NCBI GenBank assembly: GCA_001312405.1
Contig: BBDR01000004.1
Span: 248,001-312,000 of the forward strand
DNA from: Clostridium sp. NkU-1
GTDB lineage: Bacteria > Bacillota_A > Clostridia > Lachnospirales > Lachnospiraceae
Direction of reading: 5' to 3'
DNA: 64,000 nucleotides
The notes under the pieces are model-generated. The model did not search any database and was not told the DNA's origin. It was given only the letters and a program-made list of their open reading frames with translations. Below, one piece after another: positions 50,030 through 59,125 of this stretch (position 1 is the stretch's first letter; every line of letters begins with the position of its first letter). Position numbers and translations under genes: made by a program.

Positions 50030-50509
50030 ATGAAACAAAAGATTGAAGAAGAAGCAGAACGGATCCTTCTTAAAAATTATGAATCCTATTACCGGCTTGC
50101 GTACAGTTATGTAAAAAATGAGCAGGATGCTTTGGATATCGTTCAGGAGAGCGCATACCGGGTAATAAAGGAATGCAGGAAAATGAGAGAAGAAATCTAT
50201 CTCTCGACCTGGATCCACCGGATTGTCATAAATGCCTCCATTGACTTTTTAAGGAAACAGAAAAAGGAAAGCGTGAGCTTTGATGAGGTGGAGATTCCCC
50301 ATGAAGACAGCTATAAGGAGGATGATCCCCTGGAGCTTTTAAGTTCCTTAGAGGAAAAGGACCGTACAATCGTGATTTTAAAATATATGGAGGAATGGAA
50401 ACTGGAAGAAATTGCTGAAATTCTGCAAATGAATGTGAGCACTGTCAAGGCAAGGCTCTACCGGGCATTAAAGAAGCTGAAGATTGTGCTGGAACCGGAG
50501 GTTACTTAG
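50030..50509 (+). CDS. ECF RNA polymerase sigma factor (SigV-like)
   Basis: 159 residues. Region 2: YYRLAYSYVKNEQDALDIVQ with ESAYRVIKECRKMREEIYLS, and WIHRIVINASIDFLRKQKK; region 4: LEEKDRTIVILKYMEEWKLE and HTH EIAEILQMNVSTVKARLYRA. Start ATG 50030 follows GAGGAGG. Its likely own promoter is at 49971-50000, and the next gene is an RsiV-like anti-sigma factor. Intact. Confidence 0.9.
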   Translation: MKQKIEEEAERILLKNYESYYRLAYSYVKNEQDALDIVQESAYRVIKECRKMREEIYLSTWIHRIVINASIDFLRKQKKESVSFDEVEIPHEDSYKEDDPLELLSSLEEKDRTIVILKYMEEWKLEEIAEILQMNVSTVKARLYRALKKLKIVLEPEVT

Positions 50510-50529
50510 GATAGAAAGGAGCAGTTAAT

Positions 50530-51400
50530 ATGGAACACGATGATAAGGAAAAACTGATAAGGATGAAAGACAGATACCATAATATTCCTGTGCCGGAGGC
50601 TGCCCGTGCAGGTGTGGCGGCAGGAATTGAGAGAGCAAAAACAGAAAAGAGGAGAACGAAGATGATGAAGATGACAAAAAGAACAGGAATAACAGCGGCA
50701 GCTGCAATGGCAGCAATTGTAATTATGGCAAATGCCAGCCCGGTTACTGCAAATGCAATGGAAGAAATCCCGGTTTTAGGTGCAATCGCAAAGGTTGTCA
50801 CATTCCGTACCTTTGAGGATGCCAATAACAATTATGAGGCTAAAATAGATATTCCAAAGGTTTCCATCAATGAAAAGGATAACTACAAAGTGAACCGTTC
50901 CATTGAAGATTATGCCAATCAGCTGATTGCACAATATGAAAAACAGGTGGCAGAAGACCAGGCAGGAGACGGCCACTATTCCGTAACCTCCAGCTATGAT
51001 GTTGTGACAGACAACGATAAATACCTTTCCCTGCGGATCAATACAACGGTTGTGATGGCCAGCGGAGCGGAGTATGTGAAGATTTTTACCATTGATAAGG
51101 AAACGGGAAATGTGGTGTCTTTAAAGGAACTGATGAAGGATAAGGCCGACTATATTACTGCGATCAGTGATAACATCAAAAAAACAGATGGAAGAACAGA
51201 TGGCCGCGGATGACTCCAAGATATACTTCTATAATACGGGTGATGATTACGTGGATGAATTCAAGCAGATCACCGGGGATGAAAGCTATTACTTTAATGA
51301 GAATGGAGAAATCGTAATTGTATTTGATGAATATGCAGTGGCGCCGGGATATATGGGCGCAGTGGAGTTCACCATACCAAAAGCCGTAACTGGATTTTAA
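50530..51400 (+). CDS. RsiV-like anti-sigma factor with DUF4163/DUF3298-type sensor domain
   Basis: About 290 residues. Cytoplasmic part (1-55; KLIRMKDRYHNIPVPEAARA binds the sigma factor in such proteins), one TM segment (GITAAAAMAAIVIMANAS), then an extracellular domain: NYEAKIDIPKVSI, YSVTSSYDVVTDNDKYLSLR with INTTVVMASGAEYVKIFTID, and the C-terminal DUF3298-like YYFNENGEIVIVFDEYAVAP. In Bacillus and C. difficile, RsiV binds lysozyme and is then cleaved, releasing SigV; lysozyme sensing here is inferred. One break at seven A, 51178-51184; six gives NIKKQMEEQMAADDSKI. Confidence 0.85.
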
Positions 51401-51470
51401 CCGAATCAAGCAGAAACGCAGAGGGTCTGACCCATTGGTCATTGCGAATATCCGCTTGCCTATCATGTGA

Positions 51471-51507
51471 AATAAGCCCGCCTTTTATGTGGAAAGGCGG
51501 GCTTATT
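51471..51507 (+). terminator. Terminator after the anti-sigma gene
   Basis: AATAAGCCCGCCTTT (51471-51485) pairs perfectly with AAAGGCGGGCTTATT (51493-51507). From 51508 to 51700 I see only AT-rich sequence and no gene. Confidence 0.85.
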
Positions 51508-51708
51508 CCTTTAGGAATGTCCTGGAAGGAAGACGTGGATTAACCGGGAGGTTTCTGAGAATCATTTTTATATTGCATTGAAAAGACTTTTTGTAAACAG
51601 TTGGTGAGATTTTAATAATTAAATCCGGCTGCTTATATGAAGTCTTTTTTTCATTGGTTTTTGTAACAGATTTTTATAAAGCTTTGAATATGGGTTTGAT
51701 TATATAAT

Positions 51709-51753
51709 CATAATACAGCTTATCAGAGCTTACAACGTAAGTGAAGATAAAAG
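51709..51753 (+). promoter_or_regulatory. Promoter/leader hairpin cassette, copy 2
   Basis: CATAAT (51709-51714), ACAG, outer arms TTATC 51720-51724 / GATAA 51746-51750, inner arms CTTAC 51729-51733 / GTAAG 51737-51741. Spacing is identical to the cassette at 39233-39277, and the inner stem pair has changed G-C to A-T. No coding region follows directly. Confidence 0.6.
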
Positions 51754-51860
51754 GGTCGTTCTGTGCCCCGTCCATCCGATGATCGGAAGGGCTTTTGCTT
51801 CCGATCATATAAAATGATGGAACAGCACAAAAATGACTACAAGGGGATTGTAAGACAGAT
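51754..51860 (+). ncRNA. Possible structured RNA downstream of cassette copy 2
   Basis: A strong hairpin ATGATCGGAAG (51779-51789) / CTTCCGATCAT (51798-51808) is enclosed by CCATC (51772-51776) / GATGG (51816-51820). No open frame of useful length overlaps it on either strand. Whether it is a separate small RNA or part of a long ula leader is unclear; no known RNA family recognised. Confidence 0.3.
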
Positions 51861-51961
51861 GATATTATAAAAAGTGTGTTTAGAAAAATGGTAAAGCATA
51901 TTGAAATGGAAAATATGCACAAATAACGAGATTAAAAGTATATAAAATATACAAAAAAATT

Positions 51962-52075
51962 AAAACGAACATATAATATCAAAACGGTCATTTAACGCTC
52001 TTGAAAAACTTGTAATGTAATGATATTATCTAGTTGTAAAGAGAAAACGAACATAATCGATCATAAAACGATCAT
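51962..52075 (+). promoter_or_regulatory. ula promoter with four DeoR-type operator repeats
   Basis: Promoter TTGAAA (52001-52006), 17-base spacer, TATTAT (52024-52029). Four direct repeats of AAAACGNNCAT: 51962-51972, 51981-51991, 52044-52054 and 52065-52075. They form two pairs, 19 and 21 bases apart, one pair upstream of -35 and one downstream of the start site. The core resembles sites of DeoR-family repressors (GlpR/UlaR type), and a DeoR-family gene lies in the operon at 55623. Confidence 0.72.
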
Positions 52076-52098
52076 AAAAAGCAAGGGAGGATGTTTGG

Positions 52099-53199
52099 AT
52101 GAGCAAAGTGGAAGAAATCACAAGGGAAAGCTGGATCATGAGTACGTTTCCTGAATGGGGAACCTGGCTGAATGAAGAGATTGAAAATGAGACAGTGGAA
52201 CCTGGAACAGTGGCTATGTGGTGGCTGGGCTGTACAGGCATGTGGTTTAAGACACCGGGTGGCTGCAATATTACTGTGGATTTGTGGTGCGGCAACGGAA
52301 AGCGTACTCATGGCAACGGAAAAATGGCTGTGGGCCATCAGATGGCAAATATGTGCGGCGGAAGAAAGATGCAGCCTAATTTAAGGGCAGTTCCTTTTGT
52401 ACTCGATCCGTTTGCCGTTAAACATGTAGACGCAGTACTTGCAACCCATTACCACCAGGATCATATGAGTGCGGAATATGCAGCCCATGTGATCCAAAGC
52501 AACATAACAACAGTGGATGAGAATGGAAAAGAAATACCGGTTCCTTTTATTGGTCCTAAGAAATCCGTTGAGCTGTGGCAGAAATGGGGTGTTCCGGCAG
52601 ACCGCTGCATTACGGTAGTGCCTGGAGACAGCATCAGGATAAAGGACATTGAAATTGTGGCACTGGATTCCTTTGACAGGACCTGTCTTGTAACAACGGA
52701 TTCCACCGGCGGACCGGGAGGAACTGACAGGAACGTGTCCTATGGATATGGATGAAAAGGCGGTAAATTATCTGATCAAAACTCCTGGCGGAAATATTTA
52801 CCACAGCGGCGATTCCCATTACTCCATTTATTTTGCAAAGCATGGAAAGGATCATGACATTGATGTAGCTTTTGGTTCTTATGGAGAAAATCCGGTGGGA
52901 ATGGCTGATAAGATGACTTCCTGCGATATCCTCCGCATGCTGAGGCTTTAAGATGTAAAGTAGTGATCCCTATCCACTATGATGTATGGACCAATTTTAT
53001 GGCGGATGTAAATGAAATCAAAGTGCTCTATAACATGAAGAAGGACCGGTTGGGTTATAAATTCCACCCATTTTTCTGGGAAGTAGGAGGAAAATACGTT
53101 TATCCCAGGGACAAGGACAAGCTGGCTTATCATCATGAAAGAGGTTTCGAAGATTGCTTTGAAGCGCCTCAGAATATTCCGTTCCGCTCACTTTTGTAA
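52099..53199 (+). CDS. ulaG: L-ascorbate-6-phosphate lactonase UlaG
   Basis: About 367 residues, metallo-beta-lactamase fold. It opens the lactone of L-ascorbate-6-phosphate to 3-keto-L-gulonate-6-phosphate. Metal motif [14 protein letters not shown] near residue 115 (HxHxDH), [15 protein letters not shown] near 33, [13 protein letters not shown] near 235 and [16 protein letters not shown] near 292 supply the remaining ligands. ATG 52099 after AGGGAGGATG. Breaks: a G lost near 52717 and another near 52939. First gene of the operon. Confidence 0.93.
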
Positions 53200-53218
53200 T
53201 CAGGAAAGGGGAGAAAAC

Positions 53219-53674
53219 ATGCTGAGAGATTTTGTGGAGAAGAAACATTATAAATTTGCCAGGGAAGCAAAGGATTGGGAGGATGCAGTCCGGATGAGCT
53301 GTGAATGCCTGGAGGAGGATGGGACGGTAGAAGGAAATTATAAAGAAGAAATCATTGCCTGTATTAAAAAATACGGCCCTTATATCATTATTTTACCGGA
53401 CATAGCCATGCCCCATTCCCAGGAAGGAGCAGAAGGCGTACACAAGACCAGTATCGCCTTTATGAAGCTGGATAAGCCAGTCAGCTTTGACGCAGACGAC
53501 CCGGAAAAGGATGCACAGCTGTTCTTTACGCTGGCCTCCTGCAATCCGGATCAGCATCTGGATAATATGACCCGGTTATCGGAGCTGCTTAGCAATGAGG
53601 AAGTACTTGCTGAACTGAAAAAAGCCAAAGATTCAGAGGATTTGCTGCGGATTCAGGAACGATATTTGGATTAA
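53219..53674 (+). CDS. ulaC: PTS ascorbate-type IIA component
   Basis: 151 residues, PTS_EIIA type-2 fold. The phosphorylated His is in ILPDIAMPHSQEGAEGVHKT near residue 68, with VSFDADDPEKDAQLFFTLAS after it. Passes phosphate from HPr to IIB (55208). ATG after AAGGGGAG. Intact. Confidence 0.92.
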   Translation: MLRDFVEKKHYKFAREAKDWEDAVRMSCECLEEDGTVEGNYKEEIIACIKKYGPYIIILPDIAMPHSQEGAEGVHKTSIAFMKLDKPVSFDADDPEKDAQLFFTLASCNPDQHLDNMTRLSELLSNEEVLAELKKAKDSEDLLRIQERYLD

Positions 53675-53692
53675 GGAAAAGGGGAGAATACA

Positions 53693-55183
53693 ATGGATAT
53701 TTTAATGAAGGTATGGACTTTTTTTTGCCACGAATGTATTACAGCAGCCGGCGTTTATGATTGGTCTCATCGTTATGATTGGCTACATCTTACTGAGAAA
53801 ACCGTGGTATGATATACTTGCAGGAACTTTAAAAGCGATCGTGGGCTATTTGATCTTAATGGTTGGTTCCGGCGGACTGGTCAACAATTTCCGGCCGGTA
53901 TTGGTAGGCTTAAAGGACAGGTTCCAGATGGATGCCATGGTAATTGACCCTTATTTTGGCCAGAATGCTGTAACAGCAGGCGTTGGGGAAGTGTTTGGAA
54001 AAGGCTTTGGCGATGCAATGATCCTGTTGTTCATTGCATTTATCGTCAACATTCTTCTTGTCCGTTTTTCAAAATACACCAAGCTTCGGGCGCTGTTTAC
54101 CACCGGTAATGTTCAGGTCCAGCAGGCTGCCACAGCATACTGGCTGATCATGTTTGCCTGTCCCTTCCTGTTAAATGCAAGAGTTGCCATGCTTGTGGTA
54201 ATGGCTCTTCTTTTAGGAGCTTACTGGGCAGTAGGTTCTAACCTGACAATCAAGCCATGCCAGGAGGTTACGGATGGAGCTGGTTTTTGTCTGGCTCATC
54301 AGCAGATGTTCGGCGTTGCAATCAGCTACTATCTTGCAGGCAGGCTGTTTGGAAAAGAAAACAAGAAAAACAGTGGGAAAGAAATTAAAAAGATTGAAGA
54401 TATTGAACTGCCGGGCTTTATGTCCATCTTTAACGACAATATGGTATGTACTTCCATCTTAATGGTTATCTTTTTCGGAGCGATCCTCTGTATCCTTGGC
54501 AGGGATTACCTGATTGAAGGACAGTTTATGAAAGAGGGAGCCAGCATGTTTTTCTATGTCCTTCAAACCTGCTTATATTTTGCAGTGTACCTGGCAATTC
54601 TGCAGTTAGGTGTACGTACCTTTGTGGCGGAGCTGACAGCTTCTTTCCAGGGAATTGCAGACAGAATTCTTCCTGCTCTGTCCCGGGAGTGGACTGTGCC
54701 GTAATCTTTGGCTTTGGTGCGGCCAATGCCGTGACTCTGGGATTCTTAGCTGGTTTTGCCGGACAGATTCTGGCCATTGTGGCCCTGATTCTGTTAAAGA
54801 GTCCGGTGCTCGTAATATGCGGATTCGTTCCCGTATTCTTTGATAATGCTACCATCGGTGTTTTTGCAAATGAAAAGGGCGGATTTAAAGCTGCTCTGAT
54901 CCTTCCCTTCGTATCCGGCTTATGCCAGGTATTCGGTTCTGCCTTAATTGCAGGCTGGGTAGGCATGGCAGCCTATGGCGGATACTTAGGAATGTGGGAC
55001 TGGGCGGTCATATGGCCGGTATTTACCGTTATCATGAAATATTTAAGCTACATTGGTATTGGAATCGTACTGGTTGCACTGCTTGCTATTCCGCAGATCC
55101 AGTATTGGAAAGATAAAAAGGGTTATTTCCTTATGACAGAGGATTATGAAGCGTATAAAGAATTAAAAGCAGACAAGGAATAA
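53693..55183 (+). CDS. ulaA: PTS ascorbate transporter IIC component
   Basis: About 497 residues, about eleven membrane segments. Family-typical N-terminus VLQQPAFMIGLIVMIGYILL, then AIVGYLILMVGSGGLVNNFR, FTTGNVQVQQAATAYW and FCLAHQQMFGVAISYYLAGR. Vectorial uptake and phosphorylation with IIA and IIB. Breaks: eight T at 53719-53726 (seven gives WTFFATNVLQQ) and a G lost near 54675 (restores RILPGSVPGVDCAVIFGFG). Confidence 0.92.
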
Positions 55184-55207
55184 ATGTGATTAAGGAGGGT
55201 TATTGTC

Positions 55208-55520
55208 ATGGCTGGTAAAAATTTAAGCTTTTTGGTATGTTGCGCAAATGGGGCAGGCTCAAGCCTGATGGCACAGATGACTTTAGAAAAGGTGCTGAAG
55301 AAATTTAATATCAAACCGTCAAAGGTTCATCATTGCGCCCTTTCAGAAGGAAAAGGGTCAGCACCCCAGTATGATGTGGTGCTTTGCGCACAGAACTTTA
55401 AGGATATGTTTGCAGATGCCGAGAAAAAAAGGCATTAAGGTCGTTGGGCTTAAGAATGTGATGTCTGCTCCTGAGATTGAAACCAAGTTAAAAGAGCAGG
55501 GAATCATTCAGGAAGGCTAA
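55208..55520 (+). CDS. ulaB: PTS ascorbate-type IIB component
   Basis: About 104 residues. The P-loop Cys is in LVCCANGAGSSLMAQMTLE near residue 11. One break at seven A, 55424-55430; six gives DAEKKGIKVVGLKNVMSAPE. ATG after AAGGAGG. Completes the PTS (IIA 53219, IIC 53693). Confidence 0.92.
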
Positions 55521-55532
55521 TAAGTAATTTTC

Positions 55533-55560
55533 GTCTGCCGGAGGTTTTTATCCGGCAGAC
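55533..55560 (+). terminator. Hairpin between ulaB and the DeoR gene
   Basis: GTCTGCCGGA (55533-55542) pairs perfectly with TCCGGCAGAC (55551-55560). The T run is in the loop, not after the stem, so it is more likely an mRNA processing or stabilising element than a full terminator. Confidence 0.5.
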
Positions 55561-55622
55561 AGTATCTAATAAACTGTGGATCCAGGCAGTGATCAAATAT
55601 TGATAAAAGTGCAGGTGAGCCG

Positions 55623-56393
55623 ATGAAAAGAGAATATGCCCTTGTGGAGGAAAGAAGAGAGCGTATATTGGATATTGTAAGAAACAGTCCCAAGGTGTCT
55701 GTGAACAGCTTGGCAGAGCAATGCGGGATTTCTGTCATAACAGTTCGAAGAGATTTGCAGTATCTGGAAGACAGGAAGCTTTTAAAGCGCTGTCATGGCG
55801 GTGCCATTCCCATTGAAAAAGGCCCTGCGGAGGCAAATGAAATATTACTTTACAGACGGCTGATTGCCACCTATGCTGCAACGTTGGTAGAAGACAATGA
55901 TACGCTGTTTATTAACACCAGCAGCACTGCCCTGCAGATACTGGAATATATCAAGAGCAGGAACGTCACAGTCATAACCAACAATGGAAAAGCGATTAGC
56001 AGTGAACATGGGCCCGGAGTAAATATCATTCTCACCGGCGGCGAGCTTCGCTATCCCAAAGAAGCTATGGTGGGGGATCTTACGGTAAGGAATCTTCAGA
56101 ACATATATGCCAAAAAGGCATTTATGGGGTGTTCCGGCATTTCCGTTATGTCCGGAATGACCACTGAGATCATGAACGAGGTATGCTTAAACGAATTAAT
56201 GATCGAACACACAAGGTCCGAGCTGTATATCCTGGCCGACCATACAAAAATAGGAAAGAACAGCAGCTTTTCAAGCTGCAGCATAGGTAAAGTTCAGCAT
56301 TTGATTACTGATGAAAAGGCGCCTGAAGAGATTTTAAAAGAATTCAGGAAAGCTGGAGTGCAGATCCACCAGGTGAAAAAAGGAGGTTTTTAA
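55623..56393 (+). CDS. DeoR-family transcriptional regulator
   Basis: 256 residues. N-terminal DeoR HTH: EERRERILDIVRNSPKVSVN and SLAEQCGISVITVRRDLQYL, then KRCHGGAI. The C-terminal sugar-phosphate sensor domain has NTSSTALQILEYI, VITNNGKAIS, LTGGELRYPKEAMVGDLTV and ADHTKIGKNSSFSSCSI. Probably the repressor acting on the four AAAACGNNCAT sites at 51962-52075 and responding to a pentose or hexose phosphate; this is inferred. Intact, 4 bp-scale spacing to ulaE. Confidence 0.9.
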   Translation: MKREYALVEERRERILDIVRNSPKVSVNSLAEQCGISVITVRRDLQYLEDRKLLKRCHGGAIPIEKGPAEANEILLYRRLIATYAATLVEDNDTLFINTSSTALQILEYIKSRNVTVITNNGKAISSEHGPGVNIILTGGELRYPKEAMVGDLTVRNLQNIYAKKAFMGCSGISVMSGMTTEIMNEVCLNELMIEHTRSELYILADHTKIGKNSSFSSCSIGKVQHLITDEKAPEEILKEFRKAGVQIHQVKKGGF

Positions 56394-57238
56394 ATGAAAA
56401 CCTATACCCTTGGGTTGTATGAAAAGTCAATGCCGGCTGAATTAAGCTGGAAAGAAAAGCTGGAAGCTGCAAAGAGCGCCGGTTTTGATTTCCTGGAAAT
56501 GAGTATAGATGAAACAGAGGAAAAGCTGGGACGTCTTGAAATGACTTCACAGGAACGGCTGGAGCTGCTGGAACTGACAAAGGCCGCCGGCATTCCTATA
56601 GGTACCATGTGTTTAAGCGGACACCGGAAGTATCCCCTGGGAAGCCATGACCCGGCAATCAAGGAAAAAAGCATGGAAATCATGAGCAAGGCCATAGAAC
56701 TGGCGTCGGATCTGGGGATCCGGATCATCCAGCTGGCCGGATATGATGTGTACTATGAAGAATCCGATGAAGAAACCAGGCGGTATTTTATCGACAACTT
56801 AAAAAAAGGCTGCTGAAATGGCCGCATCAGCCGGTGTGGTACTTGGATTTGAAACCATGGAGACCGGATTCATGAATACAGTGGAAAAAGCCATGGAATA
56901 CGTGAAACAGGTTTCTTCTGTCTACTTAAATGTTTATCCTGATATAGGGAACATAACAAATGCTGCGTTTACCTATGGAACCGACGTATTGGAGGACTTA
57001 AAGCTTGGAAGCGGGCGCTGGCCGCCATGCATTTAAAAGAAACGAAACCAGGCATATTCCGTGAGGTTCCTTATGGAGAGGGCCATGTGGACTTTAAAAA
57101 AAAGCCATTGAGACAGCCTGGAAGCTTGGAGTAAGGAAATATGTGGCGGAATTCTGGTATACTGGAAACCCCTCCTGGAAGGAAGATCTGGTTACGGCAA
57201 ATCTTAAAATGTCGGAAATATTGAGGGAACAGGAATGA
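56394..57238 (+). CDS. ulaE: L-ribulose-5-phosphate 3-epimerase UlaE
   Basis: About 280 residues, AP-endonuclease-2-like TIM barrel. Converts L-xylulose-5-P and L-ribulose-5-P. Visible: YTLGLYEKSMPAELSWKEKL, GTMCLSGHRKYPLGSHDP, IRIIQLAGYDVYYEE, LGFETMETGFMNTVEKAM, VYLNVYPDIGNITNA, MHLKETKPGIFREVPYGEGH. Breaks: seven A 56811-56817, a C lost near 57018, eight A 57096-57103 (six expected). Starts directly after the DeoR gene stop. Confidence 0.92.
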
Positions 57239-57253
57239 AAGGGGTAAATCATA

Positions 57254-58303
57254 ATGAAGATTGAAAAAAAGGTGATGGGGAATCTGACGAAGTGCTATTC
57301 CATAGCCCCGCTTCGTTACAAGGGAACCGATCACATCCTGGTTGCGGCGGAAAAAGTTGACCGCTGCCTGTTATTTGATACAGAAGGCAATTTAGAAGAC
57401 ACCATTTGGACAGAGCCTGGCGGAGTGATGACCATGGTTCAGGTTCCAGGTAGTGACGGACAATTTCTGGCAACTCAAAAATTCTATTCTCCCAATGATT
57501 CCAAAGAAGCAAAAATTGTCATAGTAACTCCTAATGAAGAGAAGGGCTGGGAGGTAAGGACTTTGGTGGACTTACCCTTTGTCCACAGGTTTCATATTGT
57601 GGAACGGAACGGCATCAACTATTTGATCGCATGTACCTTAAAATCAGGCCATGAGTTTAAAGATGACTGGTCTTCCCCGGGAAAGGTGTACGGAGCGGTT
57701 CTGCCTGAGGATTTAAGCGGATTTAACGAAGAGCATCAGATCCAGCTGAAAGTGATTAAGGATGACATGCTGAAAAACCATGGCTATTATAAAGTGGAAG
57801 AGGGTGGTCTCCAGACCAGTATCATATCCTCTGACAGCGGTGTATACCAATTTATCCCGCCGGAAGCCCCAGCCGGAGATTGGGAGATTTGCCGGCTGAT
57901 CAAAGAGGCGGCCAGTGATGCGGTGCTGGTGGATTTTGATGAGGATGGAGAAAAGGAATTAGCTATCATTTCCCCATTTCACGGAGATAAAATCAGTATT
58001 TGGAAAAAAACAGACGGGGAATACAAAGAGGTCTATGTGAATGATAAGACGGCTGAGTTCAACCATGCCATTTTCGGTGGAATGCTTTGCGGCAGACCGG
58101 CCCTGGTAATCGGGCACCGGAAGGGAGGACGCAATCTTTTAGCCTTTACCTATAATCCGGAACAGGATTCCTATGAGGTGCAGATCATTGACCGGGATTG
58201 CGGTCCTGCCAACGTATACAAGTATACAAAAGACGGGAAAGATATCATCATATCCACCAACCATGGGATTGATGAAATTGCCATGTATACACTTACACCA
58301 TAA
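57254..58303 (+). CDS. Cytoplasmic beta-propeller-like protein of the ula operon, function unknown
   Basis: 349 residues, no signal peptide. Repeated beta-strand blades with hydrophobic-rich ends (HILVAAEKVDRCLLFDTEGN; GVMTMVQVPGSDGQFLATQ; VHRFHIVERNGINYLIACTL; DAVLVDFDEDGEKELAIISP; PALVIGHRKGGRNLLAF; DIIISTNHGIDEIAMY). DFDEDGEKELAII resembles an FG-GAP/Asp-rich Ca2+ loop. I do not recognise a named family. Sits between ulaE and ulaF, 15 bases after ulaE, so it belongs to the pathway by position. Intact. Confidence 0.6.
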   Translation: MKIEKKVMGNLTKCYSIAPLRYKGTDHILVAAEKVDRCLLFDTEGNLEDTIWTEPGGVMTMVQVPGSDGQFLATQKFYSPNDSKEAKIVIVTPNEEKGWEVRTLVDLPFVHRFHIVERNGINYLIACTLKSGHEFKDDWSSPGKVYGAVLPEDLSGFNEEHQIQLKVIKDDMLKNHGYYKVEEGGLQTSIISSDSGVYQFIPPEAPAGDWEICRLIKEAASDAVLVDFDEDGEKELAIISPFHGDKISIWKKTDGEYKEVYVNDKTAEFNHAIFGGMLCGRPALVIGHRKGGRNLLAFTYNPEQDSYEVQIIDRDCGPANVYKYTKDGKDIIISTNHGIDEIAMYTLTP

Positions 58304-58375
58304 GTGCAAGTGAGCTTAAGAGCTTGCACTTATAGTGAACAACGAATGTTGATCATGTGCTTTATTGCACATGAT
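58302..58375 (+). other. Two hairpins before ulaF
   Basis: AAGTGCAAG (58302-58310) / CTTGCACTT (58323-58331) and ATCATGTGC (58352-58360) / GCACATGAT (58367-58375), both perfect and without T tails. Likely intercistronic stability or processing elements. Confidence 0.5.
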
Positions 58376-58392
58376 ACCATAGGAGGTAAAAC

Positions 58393-59095
58393 GTGTTAGA
58401 AGCCTTAAAGCAGCTTGTTTACGAAGCCAATATGGAACTTCCCAGGTACGGGCTTGTCACCTTTACCTGGGGCAATGTCAGCGCCATTGACCGTGAAAAG
58501 GGCTTGTTTGTCATTAAGCCCAGCGGCGTGGATTATAGCGGGCTTAAGCCGGAAGATATGGTGGTTATGGATATGGAAGGCAGAAAGGTGGAAGGAAGGT
58601 ATAACCCTTCTTCTGATACCCCCACCCATCTGGAACTTTATAAGGCATTCCCAAAGATCGGCGATCGTGCACACCCATTCTTCCTGGGCAACCAGCTGGG
58701 CCCAGTCCGGACGGGGGATTCCCTGCTATGGAACTACCCATGCGGATTACATGTACGGAGAAATTCCCTGCCTGCGCTGCCTGACAAAGGAAGAGATTGA
58801 GGAAGGGTATGAGAAAAATACAGGACTTCTGATCGCGGACTATTTTAAGGAGAAAGAATATATGGCGGTACCAGCCTGCCTCTGCAAAAACCATGGTCCT
58901 TTTACCTGGGGAAAAGATGCTAAGGAGGCAGTGCATAACGCAGTGGTTCTGGAAGAGGTAGCCAAGATGGCTCTCCGGTGTGAACAGATCAATACGGATG
59001 TTGCTCCTGCACCTCAGGAGCTGCAGGATAAGCATTATTTAAGAAAGCATGGAGCCAATGCTTATTATGGTCAAAAGAATGAATCGCATGGATGA
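58393..59095 (+). CDS. ulaF: L-ribulose-5-phosphate 4-epimerase (UlaF/AraD family)
   Basis: About 234 residues, class II aldolase fold; makes D-xylulose-5-P. Visible: [39 protein letters not shown], zinc ligands in [20 protein letters not shown] and [13 protein letters not shown], and [19 protein letters not shown] start at 58393 after AGGAGGTAAA. One break near 58661 (two G lost, or one extra base), just before the HTHS motif. Confidence 0.92.
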
Positions 59096-59125
59096 GCGTT
59101 GTGAAAATTTTAGGAGGAATGAGAG

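Noticed and set aside
51411..51470. Possible fourth copy of repeat family 2 after the anti-sigma gene
   Set aside because: Only short words (ATTGCGAATATCC) are shared; the GCAATGAGCAG core and CACG/CGTG ends are missing.
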